A DNA stretch of 64,000 bases. Origin: Pilatotrama ljubarskyi. Taxonomy: Eukaryota; Basidiomycota; Agaricomycetes; Polyporales; Polyporaceae. A model generated the notes under the pieces. That model had not been told where the DNA came from. It was given only the letters and a program-made list of their open reading frames with translations, and did no database searches. The position numbers were made by a program, and so were the translations under genes. The DNA lies in assembly GCA_022385805.1 (NCBI GenBank), contig MU277673.1:1-64000 (forward strand). Reading direction: 5' to 3'. This document shows positions 11,141 through 21,550 of this stretch, piece by piece (position 1 is the stretch's first letter; each line of letters begins with the position of its first letter).

Positions 11141-14100
11141 TCACCGGAAGCCCATCCGGCGCGCGTACTCGCGCTCCTCCTCCGCCGTCAGTTCGTCCGT
11201 TCCAGTCCAATTCGCAGAGCTCGTCCGGGCTCTGAACCGGCTCTGCCTCGTCCGGAAGATCTCCTCCATCCGCAGGGGCCCGATGCGGCCGAAGATGTCG
11301 TCCGGGTTGATCGTGCTCTGCTGCTGCAGCGCCGCCGCAATGTCCGGGCTCTGCGCCCAGTCCGGCAGGTTCCGCTTCGGCCGGTCCTCGTCGTCCGAGT
11401 CCGAGTACTCGCTGTTGATGTCCGGCAGCTCGATGCTCTCGCTCGCGACCCGTGGCGGCTCCGCCGGAGGACCTCCTCTAGCGGGGGCGGGCCCTGCAGG
11501 TTTGATGCTCTTCGCAGGAGGTGGTTCGGACGCTTCCCTCGCAGGCGTTTTGCCCTTGGACGAGGCGGCCGACTTGAGGTTACTTGACGACGGTACATGC
11601 TTGACCGTCTTCGAAGCGGCCTTCGCTGCGCCTGGGGTGACCGGTGCTGTTGAGGAAGATGCCTGCTTGAGGGCGGACTTGGGCAATGCGCTCGGCTTCG
11701 ACGACGTTGAAGCAGCAGGACCAGCAGGGGGTTTCATTGCGCGAGCGGGAGCAACGTCCTTCTTGTCCTTAGACGGGGGCTTCTGCGAAGTCTCCCCGCC
11801 GATCTTGCGCTTCTTCGTATCATCCCCCTCGGCCTGTAATGACGAATCAACTCCTAGCTCGGCTGTCGGGGCCAGAAAGCCTCACCTTCTTGGGAATCGC
11901 CGTCGTACTCCTGAGCGGCCGCTTGTCAGTATGCTCTTCGCGCTCGCGCTTGCGGCGCTCGGCCTCCTCTTTAATCTTGCGCTCCTCCTCCAGCGCGCGC
12001 GCCTTTTCTTCGTCCGCTTTACGCTGCATTGCGAGCTGTCGACGGTTCTCCATCTCCTTCAGCCGTGCTGCCTTCTTCTCCAGCTCCTCTTGTTGCTGAA
12101 GACGCGAATATACATCAATCATGCAGACTGGGAATCTACTGCAGAAGAACGCACCTTCTTGGCGGCTGCAGCCGCAAGCTGGAGACTCTTGACCTCCGGC
12201 TTGTTTTTCTTGCCGCCACCGAGCACGCTGCTGACCAGCTTGCTCGCCTGCCCGAAGAAGCCAAGCTGCGATTGCTGTGACGAAGAGGCTGTCGACGCCA
12301 TGGATTGTTGGCTTTCGCTGCGTAGTTCGGATGTCATATCAGTCTTGGTTTGCTAGTAGCAGTCATCAGCGTCAGCGTGTCTGTAGTCGAGTGAAGCATC
12401 GACGAGAAGACGCACCTGTACGAGAACAACAGTAGGTTTACCTGCTAGCACGGCCTCCTCGAGATCGCTCTGCTCGCCGTCGCCGCGCTCCTCCACGTCT
12501 TCGTCAATTTCCATCGCCATGTCTGCCTCATTGACACCTTCGTCCGCGTCTGAGGGCTGCTGCGCAGCAGCAGCCAAGCGCGCCGCAAAGTCCTCTTGCA
12601 CATCCGCCTCTTCCGCCGCCTCTTCTTCCTCTTCTTCCTCCTTGCTCTGCGGGAGGGTAGAGAAGAAGCTCTGCGTTGTTGGTGGGATGGAACCTGTATC
12701 GCCCCCGCGCTGGCTCGTACTGCGGCTGGGCAGCGTGCTCCAGGTCATCGTGTCGTCCTTGAGCACCTGCTCGCCGTTCGTACCGGGGTCCGTGCCCGAG
12801 AAACCGAAGGGCGTCCACGTCTGGTGCGCAGCAAACTTCTCGTCCACACCCCAGCTATCGTCCTCGTCGAGATCGTCATTATCGACTGCCTTCGCCTCTG
12901 CACCCTGACTCTGCGGACCCCCAGCCGAGTACGATGTATCCTGCGTAGATGGCAGCCAGGAGGGCTGAGGAGACACATTGTTGTGATCGAAGACGACGTC
13001 TGAGAAGATGCTCGTCTTGCTACTCTGCGCGGAGAGCGGCGGGAACTTGCTTCCCACGCCGAGTGTCATGGCGGCAGGGATCGAGAAGGGGTTTGTCGGC
13101 AATTTGAACGACGAAAAGTCACGCCCGTTGCTCGGTGCAGCAGCAACATCAGTACGTGCAGAAGTTGCTGCTGAAGATGCGACAGGGGGAACGCGAGGAC
13201 CAGAAGGGGCAGTCGGTTTGGAGAATACAGGTCCAGACGGCAGTACGAAGCTCGTGTTGCGTGACGCAGGAGGGGGGGAGTTCGGAGGCGTAGTGGAGGT
13301 ACTGGTATCAGCCTCCGACGGCGCAGGAGGTCGTATCGCCGGAGAGGCAGCCTTCCCTTTGTCGGACGTAGGGACAAGGTCCGAGATACTCAGCCTGCGC
13401 TCTGACTCCTTGGGGTCGGTGGTAGGAGCGGCGGGACCTCTCGAAGCTGGTTTGTCTTCTGACGTCATGGAAACGTCCTCCGAGTCTGCTGTGAGGCCCA
13501 TCTCCAGTTTGTGACGCTCAGCAACGCGGGCCTCCGCCTTGGCACGAGCCGCAGCGAGGGCGGCTGCGGCGTTGCCACCGAGCGACTTGCCCATGCTCTT
13601 GCCCACCCTTGCGCCGAAGCCAGCAGCTGTCTTCTTGAGGAGGTCAAGGACATCGCCATCGTCCTGCTGGACGCCATTGCTTGTCTCGGCGATGGTCACC
13701 TCAATGGAGGACGTAACGTGCTGTGCAGTCCCTTGAACCTGTAGCAATTATCAGACAATGTTCGAGCTGCCGCATTTTGCACCTACTGTATCCGGCGAAG
13801 TAGCCTTCTTCTTGCCTTTGCCATCGAACGCGAAGTCGGCAGGAGAGCCCGTGAGCTTCGGCACCTTGGTGATCCTCTGCTCTTCGTCTAATGACTGGAG
13901 AGAAGTAGCCTGGCCAGCCAAAGCATCGCGTGCAGTCTCCAACATTTCCCCGCTTTTCCGCTTGTTACTGCCAAAGACCCCGAGCCCTAGGCCCTGGCCG
14001 AGAGTGCTCGTGCGCTTTGCTGTGGTCTCCAAGGCCTTCGTCTCGCGGGCCTTCGACAACCACGAAGTCCGCTTACCACCGGGTGGGGGCGCAGTCGCGC

Positions 14101-15448
14101 CACCTCCGCTGGTCGTGGTGGGATCTCCGGGGATGCGCATTGACTTTCGCAGGGGAGAAGGCGCTGGCAAGCCAGAGAACTGCGGCACGCTGCCCTTACG
14201 AGAGAGACCAGGAACTGGTACGGATGGTTCCTCTCGAAGGGGCATAGTGTACTCCTTGTGCCGAGAAGAGGACGCGGGCAGAGGAGCGGTGTGAGAGTGT
14301 GCGTCTTCTTCGACTGGGACGGGGGCAAGCGATACCTTCGGGAGGGGGGCTGTATGATACTCGTCCATGCGGGTCGATGATGGTTCCCGCTCCGCCACCT
14401 GAGGACTATCGAGGGGTATCGAGTGGAAGGTATTCGCAGATGCCGAAGTCATATCGCCCGCTATGGGTTCTTCAGCCTCATGATCCATCGAAGGCGCGAC
14501 AGGAGCATTGGTAGCATCGTCCGTTTCCATGGGACTAGGAAGCGGTTCCGGAGGAGCAATGGGGAAGGTATCTTGCGTACCGGTAGGCTTTGGGGGAACC
14601 CGAGGCGCCTCAGGCGCGGCCGTGTGAGAGACCGCCACATTGAGGGACCCTCTGCTCCTCTCCGCAGGCTCGTCGTCTTCAGCAATCATTGACAGCTCCT
14701 TGACCGATTCCTGGGCATCCTGCAAGGGCTCCTCATCACGGTCGAGGGCAGCGGGCTCCATGGACGGCGGACCTGGTTGGAAAACCAGGGCTGGTATTGG
14801 CCTGGGTTGTTCATCGAGTTCCATCTTGAGTTCATCCTGGTTTGGGACTTGAGTGGCAGGGCTATCCGCAATGGTGACAATCTTCTGATTCTTGAGTTGA
14901 GCGAAGGAGGTAGAGCGTTTGACAGGCCCTTTCCTTGACGGCTGCTGTGAAGCCGTGACAAGACGAGCATCTGCTCCCTCTTCCTTCTCCTTAGCTCGCA
15001 GGAGTGCCTTCTGAAACTCGTTGACAGGTGCGCCGTTCTCCTTCGTGCCACCGTCCTTCACGAATTGAGAGTCAGCACCAGCGCTACCGGAGCATACCAT
15101 GAGGACGCACCTCAAAAGATAAAGACGTGATTGTCCGAGACTTCGCTGCAGCCGCTGCCGCAGCTGAGCGTGTTCTGGCAGGCGCGTTCTTCTTGCGACC
15201 AGGTGTCTTGAGGAGTTCGATGACTGGTCTACGTGTACGGCTCAGACAAGAGTAATCCCGTCAGAACAGAGCACGTACTCATCCTGAGATCCTTCAAAAA
15301 AGCTCTCCAAGTAGCTCTCCAGAAAGTCGAAGCCTTGGGTTTGTATCTGGTCGTGAAGGATCTGGCGACCGGGATCGCGGGCCATGTTGAAGCGGATTGT
15401 GTTGCACCATGCAAGCACGCCGGCCTCTCCAGGTCTTGAGCCGTCCAT
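11141..15448 (-). CDS. Inner centromere protein INCENP (Sli15/Pic1 type)
   Basis: Scaffold of the chromosomal passenger complex that binds and activates Aurora kinase at centromeres and the spindle midzone. The N-terminus has the conserved targeting helix (LAWCNTIRFNMARD, then GFDFLESYLESFFEGSQD), followed across an intron by PVIELLKTPGRKK. A very long Ser/Pro/Thr-rich disordered centre follows. Then comes a charged helix rich in Glu, Lys and Arg (QQEELEKKAARLKEMENRR onward), the single-alpha-helix region typical of INCENP. The C-terminus is the Aurora-binding IN-box: LPDINSEYSDSDDEDRPKR, WAQSPDIAAALQQQ, NPDDIFGRIGPLRMEEIF. Roughly 1,300 residues over several exons. The start is taken at 15448 (MDGSRPGEAG); an in-frame ATG at 15544 would add 32 basic residues. 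Confidence 0.92.
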
Positions 15449-16324
15449 AGTGGTATCAATGTCAGATGAGCGTCCGGCGGAGTGGCGAGGAGGGCGGCGG
15501 CGGTCTTGAGGGAGAGTCTTGTGGTGTGGCTTGAACCGCGACACGACGGTGGTTCACTCTGAACGCGTCGCTCACGTGATCCATACGCGCAAACAACGTC
15601 ACGCGGCGACACGCGTGAAGTTACGGTAGTCCACTCCGATTCAAGTCCCTTGCCCTCCCGTGCCATCATCGGATGATGCTCACCGTGTCTGCTATCGTAG
15701 AGGCTTGTCTCCTTCTCACTGCCACAGAGCTCAGTAACTTGCCTGGTTGCCTGGTTAGCTGGGCGTTGTTTGTCGCAAGGCACCACATCGAGCCCATGTA
15801 TCCTACTTGCGGCTAGGCTAGAGGAGGGCCGCCGACTCTGCCTGCAGGCGAGAGCTCCAACCCCCAAGCATCGTCGCACGAAAGGCCCGGATGCGTTGGA
15901 AAGTTCTGTCATCCAGGAACCGGAACATCCTGCGTGTACGGCATGTAGTGTGGACACCCCGTCCTCATGAGTATTATCACGGAACCATACACGAGAACGT
16001 GGGAGACTTCGTTCCCTCAAGGGCAGGAGGGCTGCCTTACAGGATCTGGTACGTGCTGCAGTGATTGTCCTACCCTACCACTTGTTGACACATGGTACTA
16101 TAACCAGATGTAGGCTATGAAGCCCATGATGCCGGCTTGTACCTTCGTCGTACACTGAGATGGCTAGCCCCAGCGCGCATAAGATTACTGAATCTTACTA
16201 ATGGCTGGTGGCTGCACTACAGGCACCCCATTGCCCTTCAAGAGGATACGCTCCGGGGCCGAATTGGCGGATGGCGTCCGCCATTTAAGGGCCGGCATTC
16301 GTCAGATACCCCATCTTCATCACC
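15449..16324. other. Divergent intergenic region
   Basis: Lies between INCENP (minus) and the P450 (plus). A 263-codon minus-strand frame runs through it and over INCENP exon 1, but it has no family resemblance and overlaps a real exon out of frame. No gene is called. Confidence 0.5.
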
Positions 16325-18459
16325 ATGGCCGACATCAATCCCACCCTTGCATTGACGAGCGCGGTGTTAGCGGTCGTTGTCCTTCTCCGAGCGTACATTC
16401 GGTCCAAGCAGTACCCCCGCTGTCTTCCTCTCCCGCCTGGTCCCAAGCGGCTTCCCATCCTCGGAAATGCCCTGAACATCCCGATGTCCAAGCAATGGCT
16501 CACGTTCCAGAGATGGGCAGAAGAATACGGTCAGTTGCTCCTCCATCCAGCGCCCGCCAGCCTTAACCATGTAATCCCACAGGAGATATATTCTCCATCA
16601 GCCTCTTGGGCCAGCCCGTCATCGTTCTGAACAGCGTCAAGGCGGCCAGCGACCTCCTTGACAAGCGCTCTTCCAAGTACTCGGACCGCTTCAAGTCGAC
16701 GGTCGTCCCTTTGTACGCCGGCCGCTGAGACCATCACTTGCCCAGCCGATATGCTGACCAGATCGTCTCAGGATCGGCTGGGACTGGAATGTGGCATTGA
16801 TGGGCTACGGTCCACGATGGCGCCAGACCAGACGTGCCTTCCACGAGCACTTCCACCAGGGAGCCGTTCAACAGTATCAGCCTACTCAGCTCTCCGGTGC
16901 TCGCAAGTTCCTCACCAGGCTCCTGGCGAGCCCCGGCAACTTCGTCCACGATCTCCGCTAGTAAGCACCAGGTGACCTTTTCAAGATGATTTTGCTAACA
17001 GTAGAGCAGTGATTTAGGGGCGACGATTCTCGAGGTTTCATATGGGATCAAGGCGAAGGACGCCGATGACGAGTACATTGCGATCGGCGAGCGCGCTGTG
17101 GAAGGCCCTACCGAGGCCCTCGTGCTCGGCGCGTTGTGGGTAGAATTCCTGCCAGTCCTTCGCTATCTTCCGCCGTGGTTCCCGGGCGCCTCCTACCAGA
17201 GGAAGGCCGCTCAATGGCGCCAAGAGGCGATGGCCCTCAAGCACGAGCCGTTCAAGAAAGCCATCGCTGACTTCGTGGGTGTCTTCCTCATATTGCTAAG
17301 ACAATCCTCGACATGCTAACACTTCGCTTGTCTCCTCCGTACAGCGGGATGGGGAGGGCACCTGGTCTCTTGCTTCCGAGATCGTGCACCGTGACTATCA
17401 GGTGGGCGGCGGATCGTCCGCCGGTACCGAAGAGCTAGCCAAGAACGTAGCGGCAGTCACATACGGAGGTGGGTCCAATCTCGCCTGCCCGTACACACAC
17501 ATCAAACCTTACGCTGTGTCATCCCTATCATCGCCGCGACAGCCGGAGCAGACACAGTGAGCTTTACCGGATTCGCCGCCGTGTTCTACGGCACATTCGC
17601 TGATGAGGCACAGAGCTTTTCCACGTTGCAGACATTCTTCCTCGCTATGACGCTCTACCCTGACGTACAGAGAAAGGCCCAGGCTGAGCTGGACGCTGTG
17701 GTAGGGCTGTTCCGTCTGCCAGAGTATGAGGATCAGAAGGCGCTGCCGTACGTTCACGCCATTGTGAAGGAGTGTCTTCGGTGGCAGAACGTGTTCACAC
17801 TCGGCCTGCCCCACCGCCTCATGGAGGATGATCAGTACAACGGATATAGTATCCCAAAGGGCTCTATCGTCCTCAGCAACATATGGTGAGAGCGTCCTCC
17901 TTTCGTTCAAATTATTACGTCGTACGTTGCTTGCTGACCACACTACACTTATCCAGGGCCATTTCCCACAATCCTCAGACTTACCAGGAACCCGACGTTT
18001 TCAATCCGGACCGCTACTTCAAAGATGGTACATGGGACCTAAACGTGCTCGACCCCATTGACTACGCCTTCGGTTTTGGGAGAAGGTATACTCCCCCATC
18101 ATGGCAACCCTCTTCGATAGCTGAGCTGACATTCGTCCTCCAGGGCATGCCCGGGACGCCACTTCGCAGTGGCTTCCATCTACATATACGTCGCGTCCGT
18201 CCTGCATGTCTTCGACATCGCGTCCGTCCTGCATGTCTTCGACATCGCGCCGAAGCGCGATGTCAGCGGCAACCCAGTGCAAGTCAAGCCTGATATGATC
18301 TCCGGCGTGGTGACGTGCGTATCTCGCCTTTGCATTTTACGCAGGCACCGGATGTGCTGAATGACGGTACGCGATAGCTATCCGGTCAAGTTCGAATGTG
18401 ACATCAGTCCACGCTCTCCAGAAGCCGAGGCGTTGATCCAGCTTTGCAAATCGGACTAG
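16325..18459 (+). CDS. Cytochrome P450 monooxygenase, microsomal type
   Basis: Haem-thiolate monooxygenase anchored in the ER by an N-terminal helix (ALTSAVLAVVVLLRAYI), followed by the proline-rich hinge LPLPPGPKRLPILGN. The I-helix AGADT is completed across an intron (about 17561-17619) to STLQTFFLAMTLYPDVQRKA. The K-helix ExxR is KECLRW, and the PERF-like segment is FNPDRYF. The haem loop is split by an intron at about 18086-18143 and reads FGFGRR plus ACPGRHFA, with the cysteine ligand present. The protein ends FECDISPRSPEAEALIQLCKSD. At least eight introns are needed and every join keeps frame, so the gene looks intact at about 500 residues. It carries a 27-bp tandem duplication just after helix L. 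The substrate is unknown. It resembles the large basidiomycete group annotated as O-methylsterigmatocystin-oxidoreductase-like. Confidence 0.9.
18193..18246 (+). repeat. 27-bp in-frame tandem duplication inside the P450
   Basis: Two identical adjacent 27-base units (18193-18219 and 18220-18246) encode ASVLHVFDI twice. The unit boundary falls on codon boundaries and the third repeat begins with GCG only. In relatives this helix-L to beta-3 segment is present once. Confidence 0.95.
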
Positions 18460-18934
18460 ATGAAGACGGGAGCTCATAACCAGGAAGAAGGCGCTGCCTT
18501 TCTGGCGCCTGAGGAGCTGTGCTGGCGTTGCGACCGAGCTGTTGTTGTAAGAGGGGCCCAGTGACGCGATATGCCCCACTTGTATTCCCATTGTCGTATG
18601 CTGTGTCGTATGCTGGGGCATGAATCGATGGTAGTCTCTGTATATGTCTCTCTAGCGGTGGAGAAGACGTCGCACGCAAAGAACACGAGACGCAGAGAGC
18701 TTAGGAGAACTGACTATAATCCGGATGCCTGAACGTCACTTGGAAGACTTTGGGCGACGAAGTCTTGACACTGAAGCAGATGTGTCGGTCCCAGAGACAT
18801 ACGATCAGGAGCATGCCGGTCAATTATCAAAAGTCTATATTACTTCAATCGGCATGAGCAAAGTGTACTACTGGCGCAGCAGGGTATTGAGGAAACATAC
18901 GCAATACATCAATCCCTCGGCAACGAAGAGGTTT
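18460..18934. other. Convergent intergenic region
   Basis: 3' flanks of the P450 and the bL32m gene. Short open frames are present but none matches a known protein. No repeats are seen. Confidence 0.5.
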
Positions 18935-19366
18935 CTACGACATCCATTCCGCAGAGCGGTTCTTCGCCTTCCAGGCAACGTTGAGCTCGCGATAGCATTT
19001 TGGACAGAGGTTGTGCGCCAGCTTTGGTGAGCCGCAACTCTCGCAATGCACCAGGTCTGTTCGCAAGCCGGTCAGTAACATGACAACACCGACGAGGGCC
19101 TTATACATACTTTGCTTATCCTTCAGGCCCTTGTTGGCACTCCGCATCGCCTTCCGCGAGTGAGATGTCTTCTTTTTGGGCACAGCGAGCAACCATGGAG
19201 GGAACAGCTCGAGCAAGGAGGGTAATGAAGGCATGGCCCAAGTGAACGGCTTCGGCACGGCCAAGAAAGCAGGGAAAAAAGCGGCGGCAAGCGACATGCG
19301 AGCGAGAGGGGCCCTCATGGCGGAGAGCCATGAGCGGGATTGATGAAGGGCCAGTGCCGCCGCCAT
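18935..19366 (-). CDS. MRPL32: Mitochondrial ribosomal protein bL32m
   Basis: Large-subunit mitoribosomal protein of 125 residues from two exons (19366-19111 and 19056-18935). The N-terminal half is a mitochondrial presequence rich in Arg, Ala and Leu with no acidic stretch. The mature part begins around LLAVPKKKTSHSRKAMRSAN, the L32 signature. The zinc ribbon is CESCGSPKLAHNLCPKC, with four cysteines, and the protein ends NVAWKAKNRSAEWMS. The intron restores KDKQ-NLVHC. Yeast MrpL32 is matured by the m-AAA protease; the long presequence here is consistent with that. It is divergent from NDUFA5, with only 115 bp between start codons. Confidence 0.93.
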   Translation of the reverse strand: MAAALALHQSRSWLSAMRAPLARMSLAAAFFPAFLAVPKPFTWAMPSLPSLLELFPPWLLAVPKKKTSHSRKAMRSANKGLKDKQSMYKALVGVVMLLTGLRTDLVHCESCGSPKLAHNLCPKCYRELNVAWKAKNRSAEWMS

Positions 19367-19481
19367 GGTCGTCGAGAGTAGGGAGCAGGATGTGCTGCTA
19401 CAAACGAGAGGGTGGGCGCTCCGCCAAATGTTGCGCTCTCAGGTAGGCGCTTGTCCTCAGCTTCAGTCACCACCGTCCGCC

Positions 19482-19936
19482 ATGTTCCGCCTGACGCGCC
19501 CTCTACTCTACGCGGCACGGAAGCCAACGACGGGCATCACTGGCCTCAAAGTGCATCGTGACCCCCTCCCCGAGCTCAAGAAGACCTACGAGGCGACCCT
19601 CCAGACCCTCTCCGCTATCCCCCAATCATCCGTCTACCGCCAGGGCGCCGAGGCGCTCACGTTGCACAAGCTGAAGGTGGTGGAGAAGGCCAACGGCAAT
19701 ATCGCAGCGGTGGAGGAAGAGCTGGACGAGGGGCAGATTGAGGAGGTGCTCGATGTCGCTCAAGACGAGCTCAGTCTAGCGAACAAGATGCTCGAGTGGA
19801 AGGCGTGAGTGTGTTCGTTGTCTTAGCTATGACGCTGCCTTACGATGTTTGCAGATGGGAGCCTCTGGAGGAGAAGCCCCAGCCAGGGCAATGGCAGTAC
19901 TTCGGGAAGGAGGCCACGGCGTCGACATCATCGTAA
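19482..19936 (+). CDS. NADH:ubiquinone oxidoreductase subunit NDUFA5 (B13)
   Basis: Accessory subunit of respiratory complex I in the peripheral matrix arm. Two exons (19482-19804, 19855-19936) give 134 residues. Diagnostic segments are TTGITGLKVHRDPLPELKK, QSSVYRQGAEALTLHKLKVV and the C-terminal WEPLEEKPQPGQWQYFGKE. These match the ETC complex I subunit conserved region. The intron splits the Ala-Trp junction and both sides fit. The start at 19482 gives a short Arg-rich N-terminus (MFRLTRPLLYAARKP); an upstream in-frame ATG at 19365 would overlap the divergent gene's start and is not used. Confidence 0.93.
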
Positions 19937-20383
19937 TTGCTTTCAATGGCATCCATGTCTCGGTCTTGCACTAGACATATCCTCGTCTACCTAAGGACCG
20001 CGGCTGCTCATTGTGCTGAATGTCTGCCCAGCCATTGACCGGCTGGCCCCTGGTCATTTCACCTGTCACCTGCTTCATCATAGCGCGTCGAAACCTCTGC
20101 ATATCTAGCGGCGGATAAGCTGTCGTGTGTTTGGCCAAGTTCACTGCATGGATGTTGCCGGGATTGCCGTCCCTTCTACACCGTCGCTTCCACAGCAGTC
20201 AGGATGGGCCGTGGAAACTGACTGGACGTGCCGGGACGCCAGAGGCCAGCCCTAGTCGCATTATAACATGATATCATAAGAGCTAGAACCTACTCAGAGT
20301 GTCTTAGGGACGCCTTTTGCTAGGTACGATAGAGACACGCCCATGTTACGCAGCTCTAAGCACGGGCAAAGGAGCAAAAAGAT
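19937..20383. other. Intergenic region
   Basis: Lies between NDUFA5 and the tRNA gene. No coding or repeat structure is seen. Confidence 0.5.
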
Positions 20384-20476
20384 CGCTGACAGCAGGATTT
20401 GAACCTACGCGGGCAATGCCCAAGTGATATTGAGACGAATTCAAATCACTCGCCTTAACGACTCGGCCATATCAGC
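20384..20476 (-). tRNA. tRNA-Ser(UGA) with an 11-nt intron
   Basis: Read on the minus strand, the 7-bp acceptor stem GCTGATA pairs with TGTCAGC, with a discriminator G. The D-arm contains TGGCCGAGTCGTTAAGGCG, typical of class II tRNAs. The anticodon stem AGTGA/TCACT encloses TTTGAA, an 11-nt insertion, and the final loop A. This places the anticodon TGA at 34-36 and the intron one base 3' of it, the canonical position. A long variable arm (GGGCATTGCCC) and a T-arm (GTAGG TTCAAAT CCTGC) follow. The variable arm and anticodon both indicate serine. Confidence 0.93.
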
Positions 20477-20639
20477 GTGGTAGTTGGTCCGTTAGAGCAT
20501 GTATCGATATAAGTGGCAAAGGAAGGAGCCGTACCGGGCTCTGGGCTTGCTTCTGACCTTCACCTTGTCCTCATCGGCCGCGCACTTGAGCAGCACGTCC
20601 CAATCGCCTCCGTCGCCGTAGAGTACCCTGTTCAACGCA

Positions 20640-21266
20640 ATGGACTCCCTCATTCCATTCACAACCTCAGGATCGCTCGTGGATTGCGTCGATAGTACGT
20701 CTGCCCCAAGTCCACTCAAGGTGCACCTGAGCCCATAATCCCTGCCACCCTCCGCCTCGGTACACGTCCTTTTGGCACTGGTTAGGGAAGATGCTCGTGG
20801 TCCTCCGAGACGGCCGGAAACTGCAAGGGGTCCTGCGGTCCTATGATCAATTCGGTAGGTGCTTGAACGCTTGCCAGAGCGCCTGCAGGAGAGCATCTAA
20901 CGGAACCGCGCCTCTGCTAGCCAATTTGGTCCTGGAGGACACGGTGGAACGGATATACCACCAGGATGTCTTCGCTGAAGCATGGCGGGGGCTCTTTCTC
21001 ATACGAGGAGAGAATGTCGTGCTGCTCGGGGAGATCGTGAGTCGACCTGTATCCTGCCGGGCAACCCATGCTGACCCGTTCGCTTGCGTGAATAGGATCT
21101 CGACCAAGAAGACGAGGTTCCTCTGCGACAAGTAGAATGGAGCGTGCTGGAGGCGTATCATAAGCAAGACATTGCAAACAAGAAGCGGCGAGAAGAGGTC
21201 AAGTCCCAAATTCTCTTCGAGGAGAAAGGATTCTGCAAAGAAGGCGGGGAAGGCGATGGCTATTGA
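20640..21266 (+). CDS. LSM1: Sm-like protein Lsm1
   Basis: Defining subunit of the cytoplasmic Lsm1-7 ring that binds the 3' ends of deadenylated mRNAs and promotes decapping in P-bodies. Four exons (20640-20694, 20786-20854, 20921-21036, 21096-21266) give 136 residues. The N-terminus is [18 protein letters not shown]. Sm motif 1 is [21 protein letters not shown] across intron 2 into [12 protein letters not shown]. Sm motif 2 is [17 protein letters not shown]. The tail [19 protein letters not shown] is the Lsm1-specific extension. The first exon is short and easy to miss, but the MDSL start and frame fit the family exactly. Confidence 0.94.
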
Positions 21267-21550
21267 ATGTTGAGGCCTTGAGGACGCCCCCGCGCTCAAG
21301 CCAAGGCGTCCGGTTCCTATTCACCGGTACCTGGTCATTTCATATGGATGCACTCCCGTCGCAGGCAGATTCATTACGCCAGAGGATCATCCGATTTGTT
21401 GTATTTATGTCGTTACAGTCGCGTTCAATGCTGGTATCGCTCCTACAGAGCTAAGGAATCTAATGCATACAGACCTCGAAGAATGATGATGACATGCAGC
21501 GAGAAGCTTGCCACAATGACAGTGACCGTAAGCAACAATAATATGATACA

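Noticed and set aside
11283..12356. 357-codon plus-strand open frame
   Set aside because: It is antisense to the INCENP coiled-coil and IN-box exons. The minus strand shows family motifs; this frame shows none and is a by-product of GC-rich biased codons.
15229..16020. 263-codon minus-strand open frame
   Set aside because: It overlaps INCENP exon 1 in another frame and has no recognisable domain, signal or splice pattern.
16617..16735. Apparent frame break in the P450 after the IFSISLLGQ segment
   Set aside because: An intron from about 16713 to 16768 restores IGWDWNVALMGYGPRW in frame, so no pseudogene call is needed.
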